Below, piece after piece: positions 42,042-50,637 of a stretch of DNA of 64,000 nucleotides. Within the stretch, counting starts at the first letter, position 1. Every line of letters starts with the position of its first letter. This DNA comes from CAYLJJ01 sp964384025 (GTDB taxonomy: Bacteria; Myxococcota_A; Bradymonadia; UBA7976; UBA1532). A program made the position numbers and the translations under genes. Under the pieces are notes generated by a model. The model made no database searches, was not told the origin of the DNA, and saw only the letters and a list, made by a program, of their open reading frames with translations. Location of the stretch: contig CAYLJJ010000022.1 in NCBI GenBank assembly GCA_964384025.1, positions 1 to 64,000 of the forward strand, written 5' to 3'.

Positions 42042-44378
42042 TTAAGTTCTCCTTCGAATCAGCAAGAGGGGCAAGAGCAGCAACCAGAGCGCAGGGTGAG
42101 CGCCTGAGCCAAAGTGACACCCACCACCCAAGCTGCGTCCAGTCTCCTCTTCCACCTGCTGATCTCTCCCAGAGTCCACTACTACAAGATCGCCCTCTTG
42201 CTCAGCGTCAAGCCCCTGCTCTTCAGAGCTTGAACCTTCATCGGGGAGCAGCCCGCCATCCTCTGAGACTCCAAGATCTCTGGAGTCTGGGAGGACCTCA
42301 AAAAGGATGACACACTGGGCTGTGCCCAAGTTGACCTGGCAGCTGTGAAGGCGAGGGCAGCGAAGCCCAAGGCAGGGGTTGGGAATACAGCGGCCCTGCT
42401 CACAGATCTCAGCAGGATCACACTCCAGCTCAAGGCAGGGATCTTCTACACAGAAATTCTCCTCACAGATCTCCTGGGGGTTACAGCCTACAGGACCACA
42501 GCCTGTCTCCTGGCAAACTCCATCAAGGCAGGCCTGAGCTGCCGGACAGGTGGTGTCTCCACAAGCAAAGATGCACTCTCCATCGCGGCAGAAGCTGGAA
42601 TCACCACAGTCTATCTCTGCGCAAGGGTCAGAGACACAGCCTTCAGGGCGGCAAATTTCTCCATCAGGACAACCCCAATGTTCACAGTGATCAACGCCAC
42701 AAACTCCACCCCAACAAACCTCCCCCTCAGAGCAGCTTAAACCCTCACAAGGATCTTCACAGCCCTGCTCTCCACAGCGCTCTCGACCCTCGCAGCCGTT
42801 CATCAAGCACCAGGGCACACAGAGCCCATCGGAGCAGAAGGTCTCCGCTGGACAGTTCAGCTCTTCACATTCAGGCAGACAGTTTCCCTGTAAACAGCCC
42901 CGGCCCTCAGCGCAGAGATCACCCTCATCGATCTCACCGTTGCAGTTGTCATCCAGACCGTTGCAGCGCTCCGCAGGGAGCGCTCCACAAGTTCCACACT
43001 CGTTGCGAACTCCATCGTCAACGATACCGTCACAGTCGTTGTCGATGAGGTCACAGATCTCTTCGCTGGGGGAGATGGCTGGGCGGCATCGGATCAGTCC
43101 CCCTTCACAAGCATAGCTTCCCACCGAACAGGGACCTGAGAGGCTCGTGGCGCAATCGCCAGGAGCGACGACTGGCGAGCCATCAGCGCGCACATCGATG
43201 AGGCCATCGCAGTCATTGTCCATTCCATCACAGACCTCAATCGGTCCCCCCAACTCATCTGGAGTGGGAGCGCAGAAGTTCCGGTCGCAGGCATCACCCA
43301 TACCGTCCGCGTCGGAGTCGACCTGATCTGGGTTGGCCACCTTCGGGCAGGTGTCACAGGCGTCCCCAATCGCATCTCCATCCTCATCCTCCTGATCTGG
43401 GTTGGGGACCAAGCCGCAATTATCTTCAGGGAGGCAGACCCCATCTTCATCTTCGTCAGAGCAGGGCAGCCCCACCCCCCAGCGAATGGCATAGCAGATC
43501 TCCGCAGTATCGCCGGGCTCGAGGGGACCTGTATCAAAGCGGATCGCCATGGTGACATCGTAGCCACTGTCGGTCACCAGATTGTTATCTCGGTCCATGT
43601 TGGCTTCGCCTTGGTTGATGTCATTACGCAGGCTATGGCATTCGCCCCCGCCAATATCCTGAATCCGCGCTGCTTGATCTGAGAAAGAACCCACCTCCCA
43701 GGAGTGCATAAAACGATCTGCTTGGTCCAGACCATGGAGGCCGATAAAAGTGGTGGGCAGCTCTGGATTGTCTCCCTGCTCAAACTCGTAGAGGATGCGA
43801 GGGTGCCCCATCCCTGTAGCACCATAATCATCCATAAAGCTGCTGTTTCTAAATTCGAGGTCTGCATCGATATAGGGGGTTACCGATATTTCAACCACCT
43901 CATTGGTGATGTTACTGAAGCTATAACAGTGGCTTAGGAGATTACATTGCAGTTCAAAGCGTCCATGGATCTGTAAACCCAGCCCTGCAAAGTCACTGTC
44001 AAAGAAGAGCGGGGATTCAGACTGGACTGCTGCAGGCTCATGTTGCCAGGTATTGTTCTGCATCCAATTCCCCTCTACCTGACCGCCTTGTTTACGGCAG
44101 AGGAAGGCACCAGAGCGAAAGGTTGTAGATTGAAATCCATCGTCAGGTGCGTCATCCGCTGGATTAAATTCCGCTGCAGGGCGCTGATTTACAGCGGTTC
44201 CAAAGCCCCCGTAGGGATCAACGTGGAGTTGAGTTTGACCCCGTGCTGGATCACAGCTCTCTTGGGTCTCTAAGAGGATCCGATTGGGACCTTCTCCAGG
44301 CGGGTCCTGAGCCCAAGCTGTTCCCAGACAGAACCAAGCAAAAATCCAGCGCCTCATCTCCTCCTCCAGCGGCCTCAT
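42042..44378 (-). CDS. MopE-repeat surface protein with C-terminal anchor
   Basis: 778 residues. Signal peptide (RRWIFAWFCLGTAWA); an N-terminal beta-rich domain at about 30-315; thrombospondin type 3-like repeats at about 320-385 (NPDQEDEDGDAIGDACDTCP); three MopE repeats (CDGMDNDCDGLID, CDLIDNDCDGIVD, CNGLDDNCNGEIDE) at about 395-500; many Cys-rich EGF-like units to about 690; an acidic linker; then GGGCHFGSG, a hydrophobic helix and RRRT. It shares its order of domains with the 1527-residue protein but has a different N-terminal domain. Two starts compete: ATG 44378 (GAAGG close by) and ATG 44357. Likely a surface-anchored metal-binding protein. Confidence 0.84.
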   Translation of the reverse strand: MRPLEEEMRRWIFAWFCLGTAWAQDPPGEGPNRILLETQESCDPARGQTQLHVDPYGGFGTAVNQRPAAEFNPADDAPDDGFQSTTFRSGAFLCRKQGGQVEGNWMQNNTWQHEPAAVQSESPLFFDSDFAGLGLQIHGRFELQCNLLSHCYSFSNITNEVVEISVTPYIDADLEFRNSSFMDDYGATGMGHPRILYEFEQGDNPELPTTFIGLHGLDQADRFMHSWEVGSFSDQAARIQDIGGGECHSLRNDINQGEANMDRDNNLVTDSGYDVTMAIRFDTGPLEPGDTAEICYAIRWGVGLPCSDEDEDGVCLPEDNCGLVPNPDQEDEDGDAIGDACDTCPKVANPDQVDSDADGMGDACDRNFCAPTPDELGGPIEVCDGMDNDCDGLIDVRADGSPVVAPGDCATSLSGPCSVGSYACEGGLIRCRPAISPSEEICDLIDNDCDGIVDDGVRNECGTCGALPAERCNGLDDNCNGEIDEGDLCAEGRGCLQGNCLPECEELNCPAETFCSDGLCVPWCLMNGCEGRERCGEQGCEDPCEGLSCSEGEVCWGGVCGVDHCEHWGCPDGEICRPEGCVSDPCAEIDCGDSSFCRDGECIFACGDTTCPAAQACLDGVCQETGCGPVGCNPQEICEENFCVEDPCLELECDPAEICEQGRCIPNPCLGLRCPRLHSCQVNLGTAQCVILFEVLPDSRDLGVSEDGGLLPDEGSSSEEQGLDAEQEGDLVVVDSGRDQQVEEETGRSLGGGCHFGSGAHPALWLLLLPLLLIRRRT

Positions 44379-44449
44379 GGCCTTCAGTTTTGGGAGAGAC
44401 TAGCAGAAAGAGGCTTTGATGACCTCTATTTGCTTCCACTCCTCAAAGC

Positions 44450-44640
44450 GATTCAAGGTTCGAGTGCCTCCGTCGGAGTAGCAAAATAGGGAGAAGCAAC
44501 AGCTAGAGCGCGGGCTCAGCTCCAGCGCTGAAGTAACAACCTCCACCCAAGCTGTGCTCAGCTCCAGCCTCCAGCCCCTGGTCTGGTTCAGGGTTGGGCG
44601 TTATCAAATTGCTTTCCTCAGCGACCCTTGACCCTCTTTC
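44450..44640 (-). pseudogene. C-terminal remnant of a MopE-type paralogue
   Basis: The minus strand reads RVAEESNLITPNPEPDQGLE then AGAEHSLGGGCYFSAGAEPAL, an in-frame TAG (44505-44503), and LLLLPILLLRRRH. This closely parallels the end of the intact gene just downstream (GRSLGGGCHFGSGAHPALW, LLLLPLLLIRRRT). No upstream part survives. It lies in tandem, in the same orientation, so an earlier duplicate was probably lost by recombination, leaving its tail. Confidence 0.75.
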
Positions 44641-44671
44641 CGCATCGGAACAGCCATGACAAAGGAGGCGA

Positions 44672-46603
44672 ATGGCCTACCCGCCTAAAAAAAATATCCA
44701 AGAGAGCGCATATATCCAAGATCCGGAGGAGTTCCAACGGCGATATCGTCGCTCCCTCGACAGCCCCCAATGGTTTTGGGCCGAGCAGGCTCGTGAGCTG
44801 GCTTGGTTCCACCCCTGGACCACGGTTCTGGACGCGGACTATGAAGAGGCAGACTTTGCTTGGTTCTCGGGAGGGCGTTTAAACGCCTGTTACAACTGTG
44901 TTGATCGCCACATCCCCGACCTGGGTGAAGAACTCGCGATTATCTGGGCTGCCAACGAGCCTGGACGCTATGAGCGCATCACCTACCGACAACTCAAGCA
45001 TCGTGTAGGGCAGCTCGCCAACGTGCTCAAGGCTCATGGTGTACGCAGAGGAGATCGTGTTTGTCTCTATCTGCCCATGATTCCAGAGCTGGCCTATGCC
45101 ATGCTCGCCTGCGCTCGTATCGGCGCTATCCATTCTGTGGTCTTCGCGGGCTTCAGCGCTGAGGCCCTCAGAGAGCGCATCGTCGACGCAGGCGCAAAGA
45201 TCCTGATCACCGCTGATGAGAGCCTACGAGGAGAGAAGCGGATCCCCCTTAAGATGATCGCTGATCGAGCCCTCAGCGGGACCTCTGTGTGTTCTGTCCT
45301 GGTGGCTCGGCGCAGCGGCGCTCAGATCCCCATGCAGATTGGGCGAGATTATGAGCTGGCCGCCGAGATGGCTCGACAGCGCACCACCTGCACTGTTGAA
45401 TGGATGGGCGCCGAAGATCCTCTCTTTATCCTCTACACCTCGGGCAGCACTGGGCAGCCTAAAGGGGTGCTCCATGTGACCGGAGGCTATCTGGTCTGGG
45501 CTTCGACGACCTTTCACTATGTCTTTGATCACCACCCTGGAGATCTGCACTTCTGCGCGGCAGATATCGGCTGGATCACCGGGCACAGCTATATCATCTA
45601 TGGACCCCTAAGCCAGGGAGCCACCACGGTGATGTTTGAGTCCACTCCCCTCTATCCCGATCCGGGGCGCTATTGGAGGATCATTCAGGATCTGGGAGTC
45701 AACAGCTTCTACACCGCCCCCACAGCTCTGCGCGCTCTGGCTCGGGAGGGAGATGAATGGCCCAAGCGCTATGACCTTTCCAGCCTGCGTATCCTGGGCT
45801 CCGTTGGGGAGCCGATCAACCCGGATATTTGGCGCTGGTACCATGATCATGTAGGTCAGGAGCGCTGCGCCGTGGTGGATACTTGGTGGCAGACCGAGAC
45901 GGGAGGGATCATGATCACTCCGCTACCCGGGTTGAGCGAAGTAAAGCCTGGGGCGGCGATGTTGCCCTTCTTTGGAGTCCAGCCCACGATCATGGACGCT
46001 GAAGGTCAACCCTTCGAGGAGAATGATGTCTCAGGACCCCTCTGCCTCAAGGGGACTTGGCCTGGTCAAGCGCGCACCATCTGGGGAGATCACAGCCGCT
46101 TTAAGGAGACCTACTACAGCCGCTTCCCTGGGTTCTACTTCACCGGAGATGGAGCACGCCGGGATGCAGATGGAGATTACTGGATTACAGGTCGCATTGA
46201 TGATGTGATCAATGTCTCTGGACATCGCTTGGGGACCGCAGAGATCGAGAACGCGCTGATGACACACTGGGCGGTCGCTGAGGCTGCAGTGGTGGGCTAT
46301 CCTCATGATCTCAAAGGGACTGGGATCTATAGCTATATCTTGCTGGTCGCTGAAGCCAAGAAAGAACCTCAGGCGGAGATCGTGGGCGCCCTAAAAGCTT
46401 CGGTACGAGAGCAGATTGGAGCCATCGCGAGTCCAGATCGAATCCAACTCTGTGCAGGGCTGCCCAAGACCCGAAGCGGCAAAATCATGCGTCGAATTCT
46501 GCGCAAGATCGCAGCAGGTGAATCAAAAGATCTGGGAGATCTGAGCACCTTAGCGGAGCCTCGGGTGGTCGAGCAGCTCTTGGAAGGGCACAGACAGCTC
46601 TAG
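44672..46603 (+). CDS. acs: Acetyl-CoA synthetase (AMP-forming)
   Basis: 643 residues, standard length. ANL-superfamily motifs: YTSGSTGQPKGVLH (A3), DTWWQTETGG (A5), YFTGDGARRDADGDYWITGR (A7), DDVINVSGHRLGTAEIE (A8) and PKTRSGKIMRRILRK (A10, with the acetylatable lysine). The W of WWQTETGG favours acetate as substrate over longer acids. Makes acetyl-CoA from acetate, ATP and CoA. AAGGAGG lies 3 nt before the ATG. Monocistronic, flanked by a convergent lipoprotein gene 3 bp away. Confidence 0.94.
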   Translation: MAYPPKKNIQESAYIQDPEEFQRRYRRSLDSPQWFWAEQARELAWFHPWTTVLDADYEEADFAWFSGGRLNACYNCVDRHIPDLGEELAIIWAANEPGRYERITYRQLKHRVGQLANVLKAHGVRRGDRVCLYLPMIPELAYAMLACARIGAIHSVVFAGFSAEALRERIVDAGAKILITADESLRGEKRIPLKMIADRALSGTSVCSVLVARRSGAQIPMQIGRDYELAAEMARQRTTCTVEWMGAEDPLFILYTSGSTGQPKGVLHVTGGYLVWASTTFHYVFDHHPGDLHFCAADIGWITGHSYIIYGPLSQGATTVMFESTPLYPDPGRYWRIIQDLGVNSFYTAPTALRALAREGDEWPKRYDLSSLRILGSVGEPINPDIWRWYHDHVGQERCAVVDTWWQTETGGIMITPLPGLSEVKPGAAMLPFFGVQPTIMDAEGQPFEENDVSGPLCLKGTWPGQARTIWGDHSRFKETYYSRFPGFYFTGDGARRDADGDYWITGRIDDVINVSGHRLGTAEIENALMTHWAVAEAAVVGYPHDLKGTGIYSYILLVAEAKKEPQAEIVGALKASVREQIGAIASPDRIQLCAGLPKTRSGKIMRRILRKIAAGESKDLGDLSTLAEPRVVEQLLEGHRQL

Positions 46604-46606
46604 CGA

Positions 46607-47863
46607 TCACTCCTCCTTGAGGGCTTGAATCCTCTCCTGTATGGCGCGCTGATCTGTAGGCTTGAGCGCCGCGATGCGCTCCAGACGCAGGATGTTCTGC
46701 TCGACAAGGTGTCGATTGGCCCGCTCTGGAGCCTCCTCCTTCTGAGCCCTGTACTCTGTCTCTAGAAGATCGGCGTGCAGACGCAGCAGCTTCAGTTGCC
46801 AAGCAGCTGAGAGGTGCTGCATCTCTGACTCGGCCTGTTGCAGTTGAATGAGGGCTTTGACTCGATCACCCTGGCGCTCAAGAACCTTCGCCAAACTCAG
46901 GCGGCTCTCTGGAACAGGTTGCTCCTGACTCTCCTGAATGATCATCTCTAAGACATGCTTCAGCTCTTGATCCTGTTTGCGTCCTTTTAGATCTGAAGCG
47001 ATGAGGTGATGAGCCCGACAGTAGCCCGCTTGATGGCTCTGAATCCCTTTAAGGAAGCTTCGCTCTATCGCAGAGAGCGCACCCTTCCAGCGCATCCGAA
47101 TGCCCTCGATGACGCTGAGGAGTTCCTCTCGGTTCAGGGTGAGCGGCTCCTCGCTTGGGCCCAAGTCGCTGCGCAACGCCTCCAAACGCAAGGCGCGCTG
47201 GGCTGCGACCTTACGAGCAGCATACCCTCGAGGCTCTTTAGGCTCCTCGGCTTGGAGAGGAAGCTTGGAGATGGGTCCCTGATAGTGCTTGGTTAAGAGG
47301 TAGACCTCGTCATGATTAGAGAAGCGCCCATCCCAGGAGATGCGCTTCCCTAAGCTCAGACGGAGTGGCTGTCCTGGGTTTCCCCGGGTTCGGGTTAAGG
47401 AGATTCCATTGACACCGGTATGTGCTCGGCTCTTGCCATTGATTCGAATGGGCAGGCCGGGGCGACTCCCCTTAACCATCACCAAGTACTCTCGGCGGGT
47501 GGCTTGAAGGATCGCCTTAAAGTCAACCTGTATCGTCCGATCATCCTTGGGAAGCCTGATTTTTCGTCGCCAAGTACCTGTGCCTGTCGAGTCGGCAGCC
47601 TTGTTATAGCCCTCTGGAGTTTCTACTCCAAATGAAAGGGTGTCTCCATCTTCAACTCGAAGCGGCCCTTTGAAGATACCCTCTGAGTCTGTTCGTCCAT
47701 GAACCCTCCCTTGGATATAGAAGCGCACTCCCCCCAGCGCTCTTCCCGCCAGATCTTGGGTTTTAATCTGAAGGTTGATCTCAGCGGACTTGGGTTGGTT
47801 CAACTCTTCAGGGTCTCCTCCACAGGCCATCAGAAGAACGCAGATCCCAGAAATAGTTCGCAT
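46607..47863 (-). CDS. Lipoprotein with carboxypeptidase-regulatory-like fold and helical C-terminus
   Basis: 418 residues, lipobox LLMAC (Cys about 14). Residues 28-110 (EINLQIKTQDLAGRALGGVR, FYIQGRVHGRTDSEGIFKGP) look like a prealbumin/carboxypeptidase regulatory beta-sandwich; a second similar strand set runs to about 195. The C-terminal 220 residues are helical with TPR-like character (RLSLAKVLERQGDRVKALIQ). GGAGG lies 4 nt before the ATG. Probably periplasmic or surface-exposed; function unknown. Confidence 0.78.
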   Translation of the reverse strand: MRTISGICVLLMACGGDPEELNQPKSAEINLQIKTQDLAGRALGGVRFYIQGRVHGRTDSEGIFKGPLRVEDGDTLSFGVETPEGYNKAADSTGTGTWRRKIRLPKDDRTIQVDFKAILQATRREYLVMVKGSRPGLPIRINGKSRAHTGVNGISLTRTRGNPGQPLRLSLGKRISWDGRFSNHDEVYLLTKHYQGPISKLPLQAEEPKEPRGYAARKVAAQRALRLEALRSDLGPSEEPLTLNREELLSVIEGIRMRWKGALSAIERSFLKGIQSHQAGYCRAHHLIASDLKGRKQDQELKHVLEMIIQESQEQPVPESRLSLAKVLERQGDRVKALIQLQQAESEMQHLSAAWQLKLLRLHADLLETEYRAQKEEAPERANRHLVEQNILRLERIAALKPTDQRAIQERIQALKEE

Positions 47864-47937
47864 GCAACCTCCAAATAAAATGTAGCCGAGCTGTTATTGA
47901 AGAGAACAGCAAGGAGAGGGAGAGTATCGCCCTGGAC

Positions 47938-48822
47938 TCAATCCTCCAAGAGGAGAAAGCTATGAGACTCCTCAGTTATCTTGGGAAGAGGAGGTGGACG
48001 GCCATCTCGGTTAAGCAGATGTTCTGTGAGCTCTTGAGCTTCTGGAGAGAGACTATATAGATCTCGAAGCCCTCGTAGGCCACGCTCAAGCTCCTGGAGG
48101 CTTATCATCTCTTCGCTGAGCGTCCTCTTCAGCAGCTCCTCTGTGGCGCTGCTGAAGAGCCCCTGTTCAGACAGCACGCGCTCCTCTAGAGAAGCACCTC
48201 GAAGCATAAAAGAGAGGAGCGCACCCAAGGCGTAAAGATCATCCCTGGCCTGGGGCTGTTGACCTCCCAAGACTCGAGGAGAGCTAAAATAGGGATCAGG
48301 GCTGGGAGCTTGAATGTTTCTCTCAAAGAGCCTACGTCCTAGACCAGGATCGATGAGGCGCAGTGATTCAGAGTCATCGCTGGGGAGCAGCACCGTCCAG
48401 GGCTGTAGTTCGCCGACATAGTGGCGCCGTTGATGAAGTCGCTCCAGCAGCTCTACCAAGTTTAAGGCGATCTGAAATCCTAAGATCGGAGGAAGAGGAC
48501 CAGAAAACTCTACATATTCTGCGACGCTCACTCCGCTTAGATCGGGGAGCAACAGGAAGATTTGTCCATCTTCAGTTTGAGCGATCTGTTCGAAGCTGAG
48601 GAGGGGTAGATCAAAGAGAAGGCGTTGTCCCGCAATCACATCGCGCATCTCCTGTATAAACGCTGAAGCTTGATCAGGGAGGATCTGGGGGAAGAGAAGA
48701 GTGCAGCTCCGCTGATCCTCTCCTACAGCTCGATAAAGCTGACCCGAGGACCAAGGCTCCAGGCGCTCTCCGACACGATAAGATTCTTTGCGACTGTTGA
48801 GGGGGGCTCTTCTATCCTTCAT
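47938..48822 (-). CDS. Ser/Thr kinase-fold protein lacking catalytic residues (pseudokinase)
   Basis: 294 residues from ATG 48822. The kinase fold is visible from LYRAVGEDQRSCTLLFPQIL (N-lobe) through LLERLHQRRHYVGELQPWTV to DDLYALGALLSFML (helix F region). The VAIK lysine is absent (TLLFP), HRD is replaced by VGE (about 136-138), the catalytic-loop Lys and Asn by Gln140 and Thr143, and DFG by DPG. Catalysis is therefore unlikely; a scaffold or nucleotide-sensing role is plausible. GTG 48837 would add five residues. Divergent from the MFS gene with about 30 bp between starts. Confidence 0.7.
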   Translation of the reverse strand: MKDRRAPLNSRKESYRVGERLEPWSSGQLYRAVGEDQRSCTLLFPQILPDQASAFIQEMRDVIAGQRLLFDLPLLSFEQIAQTEDGQIFLLLPDLSGVSVAEYVEFSGPLPPILGFQIALNLVELLERLHQRRHYVGELQPWTVLLPSDDSESLRLIDPGLGRRLFERNIQAPSPDPYFSSPRVLGGQQPQARDDLYALGALLSFMLRGASLEERVLSEQGLFSSATEELLKRTLSEEMISLQELERGLRGLRDLYSLSPEAQELTEHLLNRDGRPPPLPKITEESHSFLLLED

Positions 48823-48854
48823 CTCTCTGAATCTCACGGTAACGAAAGGTGATG

Positions 48855-50057
48855 ATGCACAACAGCCTCTCTGCTTTTAAGAGATTGCTTCAGGAGCGAC
48901 CCCATTTTAGACACCTCTGGTTGAGCACCGTGGTCTCTCAGATAGGCAACTGGTTGAGTTATATCGCGGTGAGTTTACTCTCTCTACAACAGGGAGAAGG
49001 GGCCATCGCCGTTGCTCTGGTCCTGATCTCCTACCATCTTCCTCACAGCCTCTTTGCTCCCATCGCGGGGCCTCTCGCAGATCGTTTTGATCGTCGTCAG
49101 CTGATGGTCCTGGCCAATCTCTTAGCGGCGCTCCTCACCTTGGGGATGTGGGCTGCGGCGTGCTGGGAGAAGCTCTTTCTGCTTCAGTTTATGCTCTTCT
49201 TGAGGGTCTCTCTGGACTCGATTGTCTATGCTGCTCGGGGAGCTTCTCTGCCCAAGCTGGTGGAGCGCAGGGAGCTGCATCAAGCCAACACTCTGCTCTC
49301 TTTGAGTTGGAGCCTGCTCTTCGCCGCAGGGGTCGCCTTGGGGGGATTTCTGGCAGCACTCTTTAGCCCCAAGGTTACCATCCTCATCGACGCTGCGACT
49401 TTCATCCTGGCTGGCCTCATCCTCTTAAAGCTGCCTGCTTTGCCGATCCCCCTTGAGCAGCGCTCAGCGCTCAAGCCAAGCGAGCTGTTTAAAGCGTTGA
49501 GCTACGCTCGAAGAAAGAGGGTCCTGATGGTGGCGCTCTTGGGGAAACTGCCTGTGGCGATGGTGGGTGGAGCTGCTTGGTTGAGCCTTAATCTGATGGT
49601 AGGGGAGCGCTTCTCCTTTTGGGAAAAGGCCAGCGCCCTGGGGCTGCTTCATGGAGTGCGTGCTCTGGGGACCGGCGTCGGCCCCCTGCTGTCTCAGAAG
49701 CTCTTCCCCCCCAAAAGCTCCACCAGCGTGCCCTGGCTCTTCATCGCCGTGCTGCTCTTTGCGCTCTTCGAAGATCCCCTCTTGATGATCCTCAGCACCC
49801 TTCTATGGGGCCTCGCAGGAGGGCATAATTGGGTGGCGACCAACAGCCTCTTGCAGAGCAAAGCCCCAGATCATCTCTTAGGGCGCTTCTCCGCGTTGGA
49901 CTTCTTGGTCTTTACATTGGGGACGAGCAGCGTAGTGCTCTCAGGTGCTTTCTTGGTGGATCACTTTCAAGATCCAAGGCTCCCCATTTTTCTGGGGCTG
50001 CTCTTGGCGACGCCTGCTTGGTTGCTCCTCTCCTGGCTGGAGAAGAAAACGCTCTGA
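48855..50057 (+). CDS. Major facilitator superfamily transporter
   Basis: 400 residues, about 10-12 hydrophobic segments (e.g. LWLSTVVSQIGNWLSYIAVS, GVALGGFLAALFSPKVTILI, VVLSGAFLVDHF). The loop GPLADRFDRRQLMVLANLLA after TM2 is the MFS signature, and the layout resembles the MFS_3/enterobactin-exporter-like group. Inner membrane, probably an exporter; substrate unknown. Of GTG/ATG/ATG at 48849-48857, the last has the best spacing from AAAGG. Confidence 0.88.
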   Translation: MHNSLSAFKRLLQERPHFRHLWLSTVVSQIGNWLSYIAVSLLSLQQGEGAIAVALVLISYHLPHSLFAPIAGPLADRFDRRQLMVLANLLAALLTLGMWAAACWEKLFLLQFMLFLRVSLDSIVYAARGASLPKLVERRELHQANTLLSLSWSLLFAAGVALGGFLAALFSPKVTILIDAATFILAGLILLKLPALPIPLEQRSALKPSELFKALSYARRKRVLMVALLGKLPVAMVGGAAWLSLNLMVGERFSFWEKASALGLLHGVRALGTGVGPLLSQKLFPPKSSTSVPWLFIAVLLFALFEDPLLMILSTLLWGLAGGHNWVATNSLLQSKAPDHLLGRFSALDFLVFTLGTSSVVLSGAFLVDHFQDPRLPIFLGLLLATPAWLLLSWLEKKTL

Positions 50058-50063
50058 AGAGCT

Positions 50064-50483
50064 TCACTTGCCGGGGCGAGTCTCCCAGACGAAGCTGTCT
50101 AAGCTGCCCTGGCTGAAGTGCATCAAGACACGACTGTCCAGCCGCTCCACCACTACGCGGCGATCATGCTCGATACTCAGAGCCTTCGCGGTATCGACCG
50201 CCTCTAAGCGCCCCTCGATGGTCTGAGTCTCGTTCCCCACGGTGACGGAATAGGTGTCTTCCTCTTTGCGAAAGGGGAGTTCTCGCTCCTCGCTCACACT
50301 ATAGGGCTCCTCCTCGTCATCAGATAATCCCTGCTCCTCGCTGCCGGAGAGTTCTAACTCCTCGTCGTAAATTTGCCCCTCATCGCTGGCCAACTCCAGC
50401 CCTTCACCACTGACCAGCTCCGACTCCTGCTCTCCCTGACCAAGCTCCTCAATCTCTGGATTCATCTGCTCATTCTCTCCCAT
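50064..50483 (-). CDS. Small acidic protein of unknown function
   Basis: 139 residues from ATG 50483 (GGGGG 8 nt upstream). The first 80 are extremely acidic and low complexity (NPEIEELGQGEQESELVSGE, ELELSGSEEQGLSDDEEE). The C-terminal 60 form a plausible beta-rich domain (DTYSVTVGNETQTIEGRLEA, VVVERLDSRVLMHFSQGSL). No signal peptide. No family recognised. It ends 6 bp from the convergent MFS gene and is divergent from the pseudokinase-STAND gene. Confidence 0.65.
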   Translation of the reverse strand: MGENEQMNPEIEELGQGEQESELVSGEGLELASDEGQIYDEELELSGSEEQGLSDDEEEPYSVSEERELPFRKEEDTYSVTVGNETQTIEGRLEAVDTAKALSIEHDRRVVVERLDSRVLMHFSQGSLDSFVWETRPGK

Positions 50484-50637
50484 ATCTCGTTCCCCCAATG
50501 TTTAGAGGCGCGCAAAATAGGGGTCTGTTGCTGCCGTTGTCAAGGAGAGCGTCCCTCCTTGCTCCAAGCCTCCCCTCTAAAACAGCTTTCAGAAATCTCC
50601 TTGCTCAGCTTCACACTCCACACCAAAATCAGCGACG

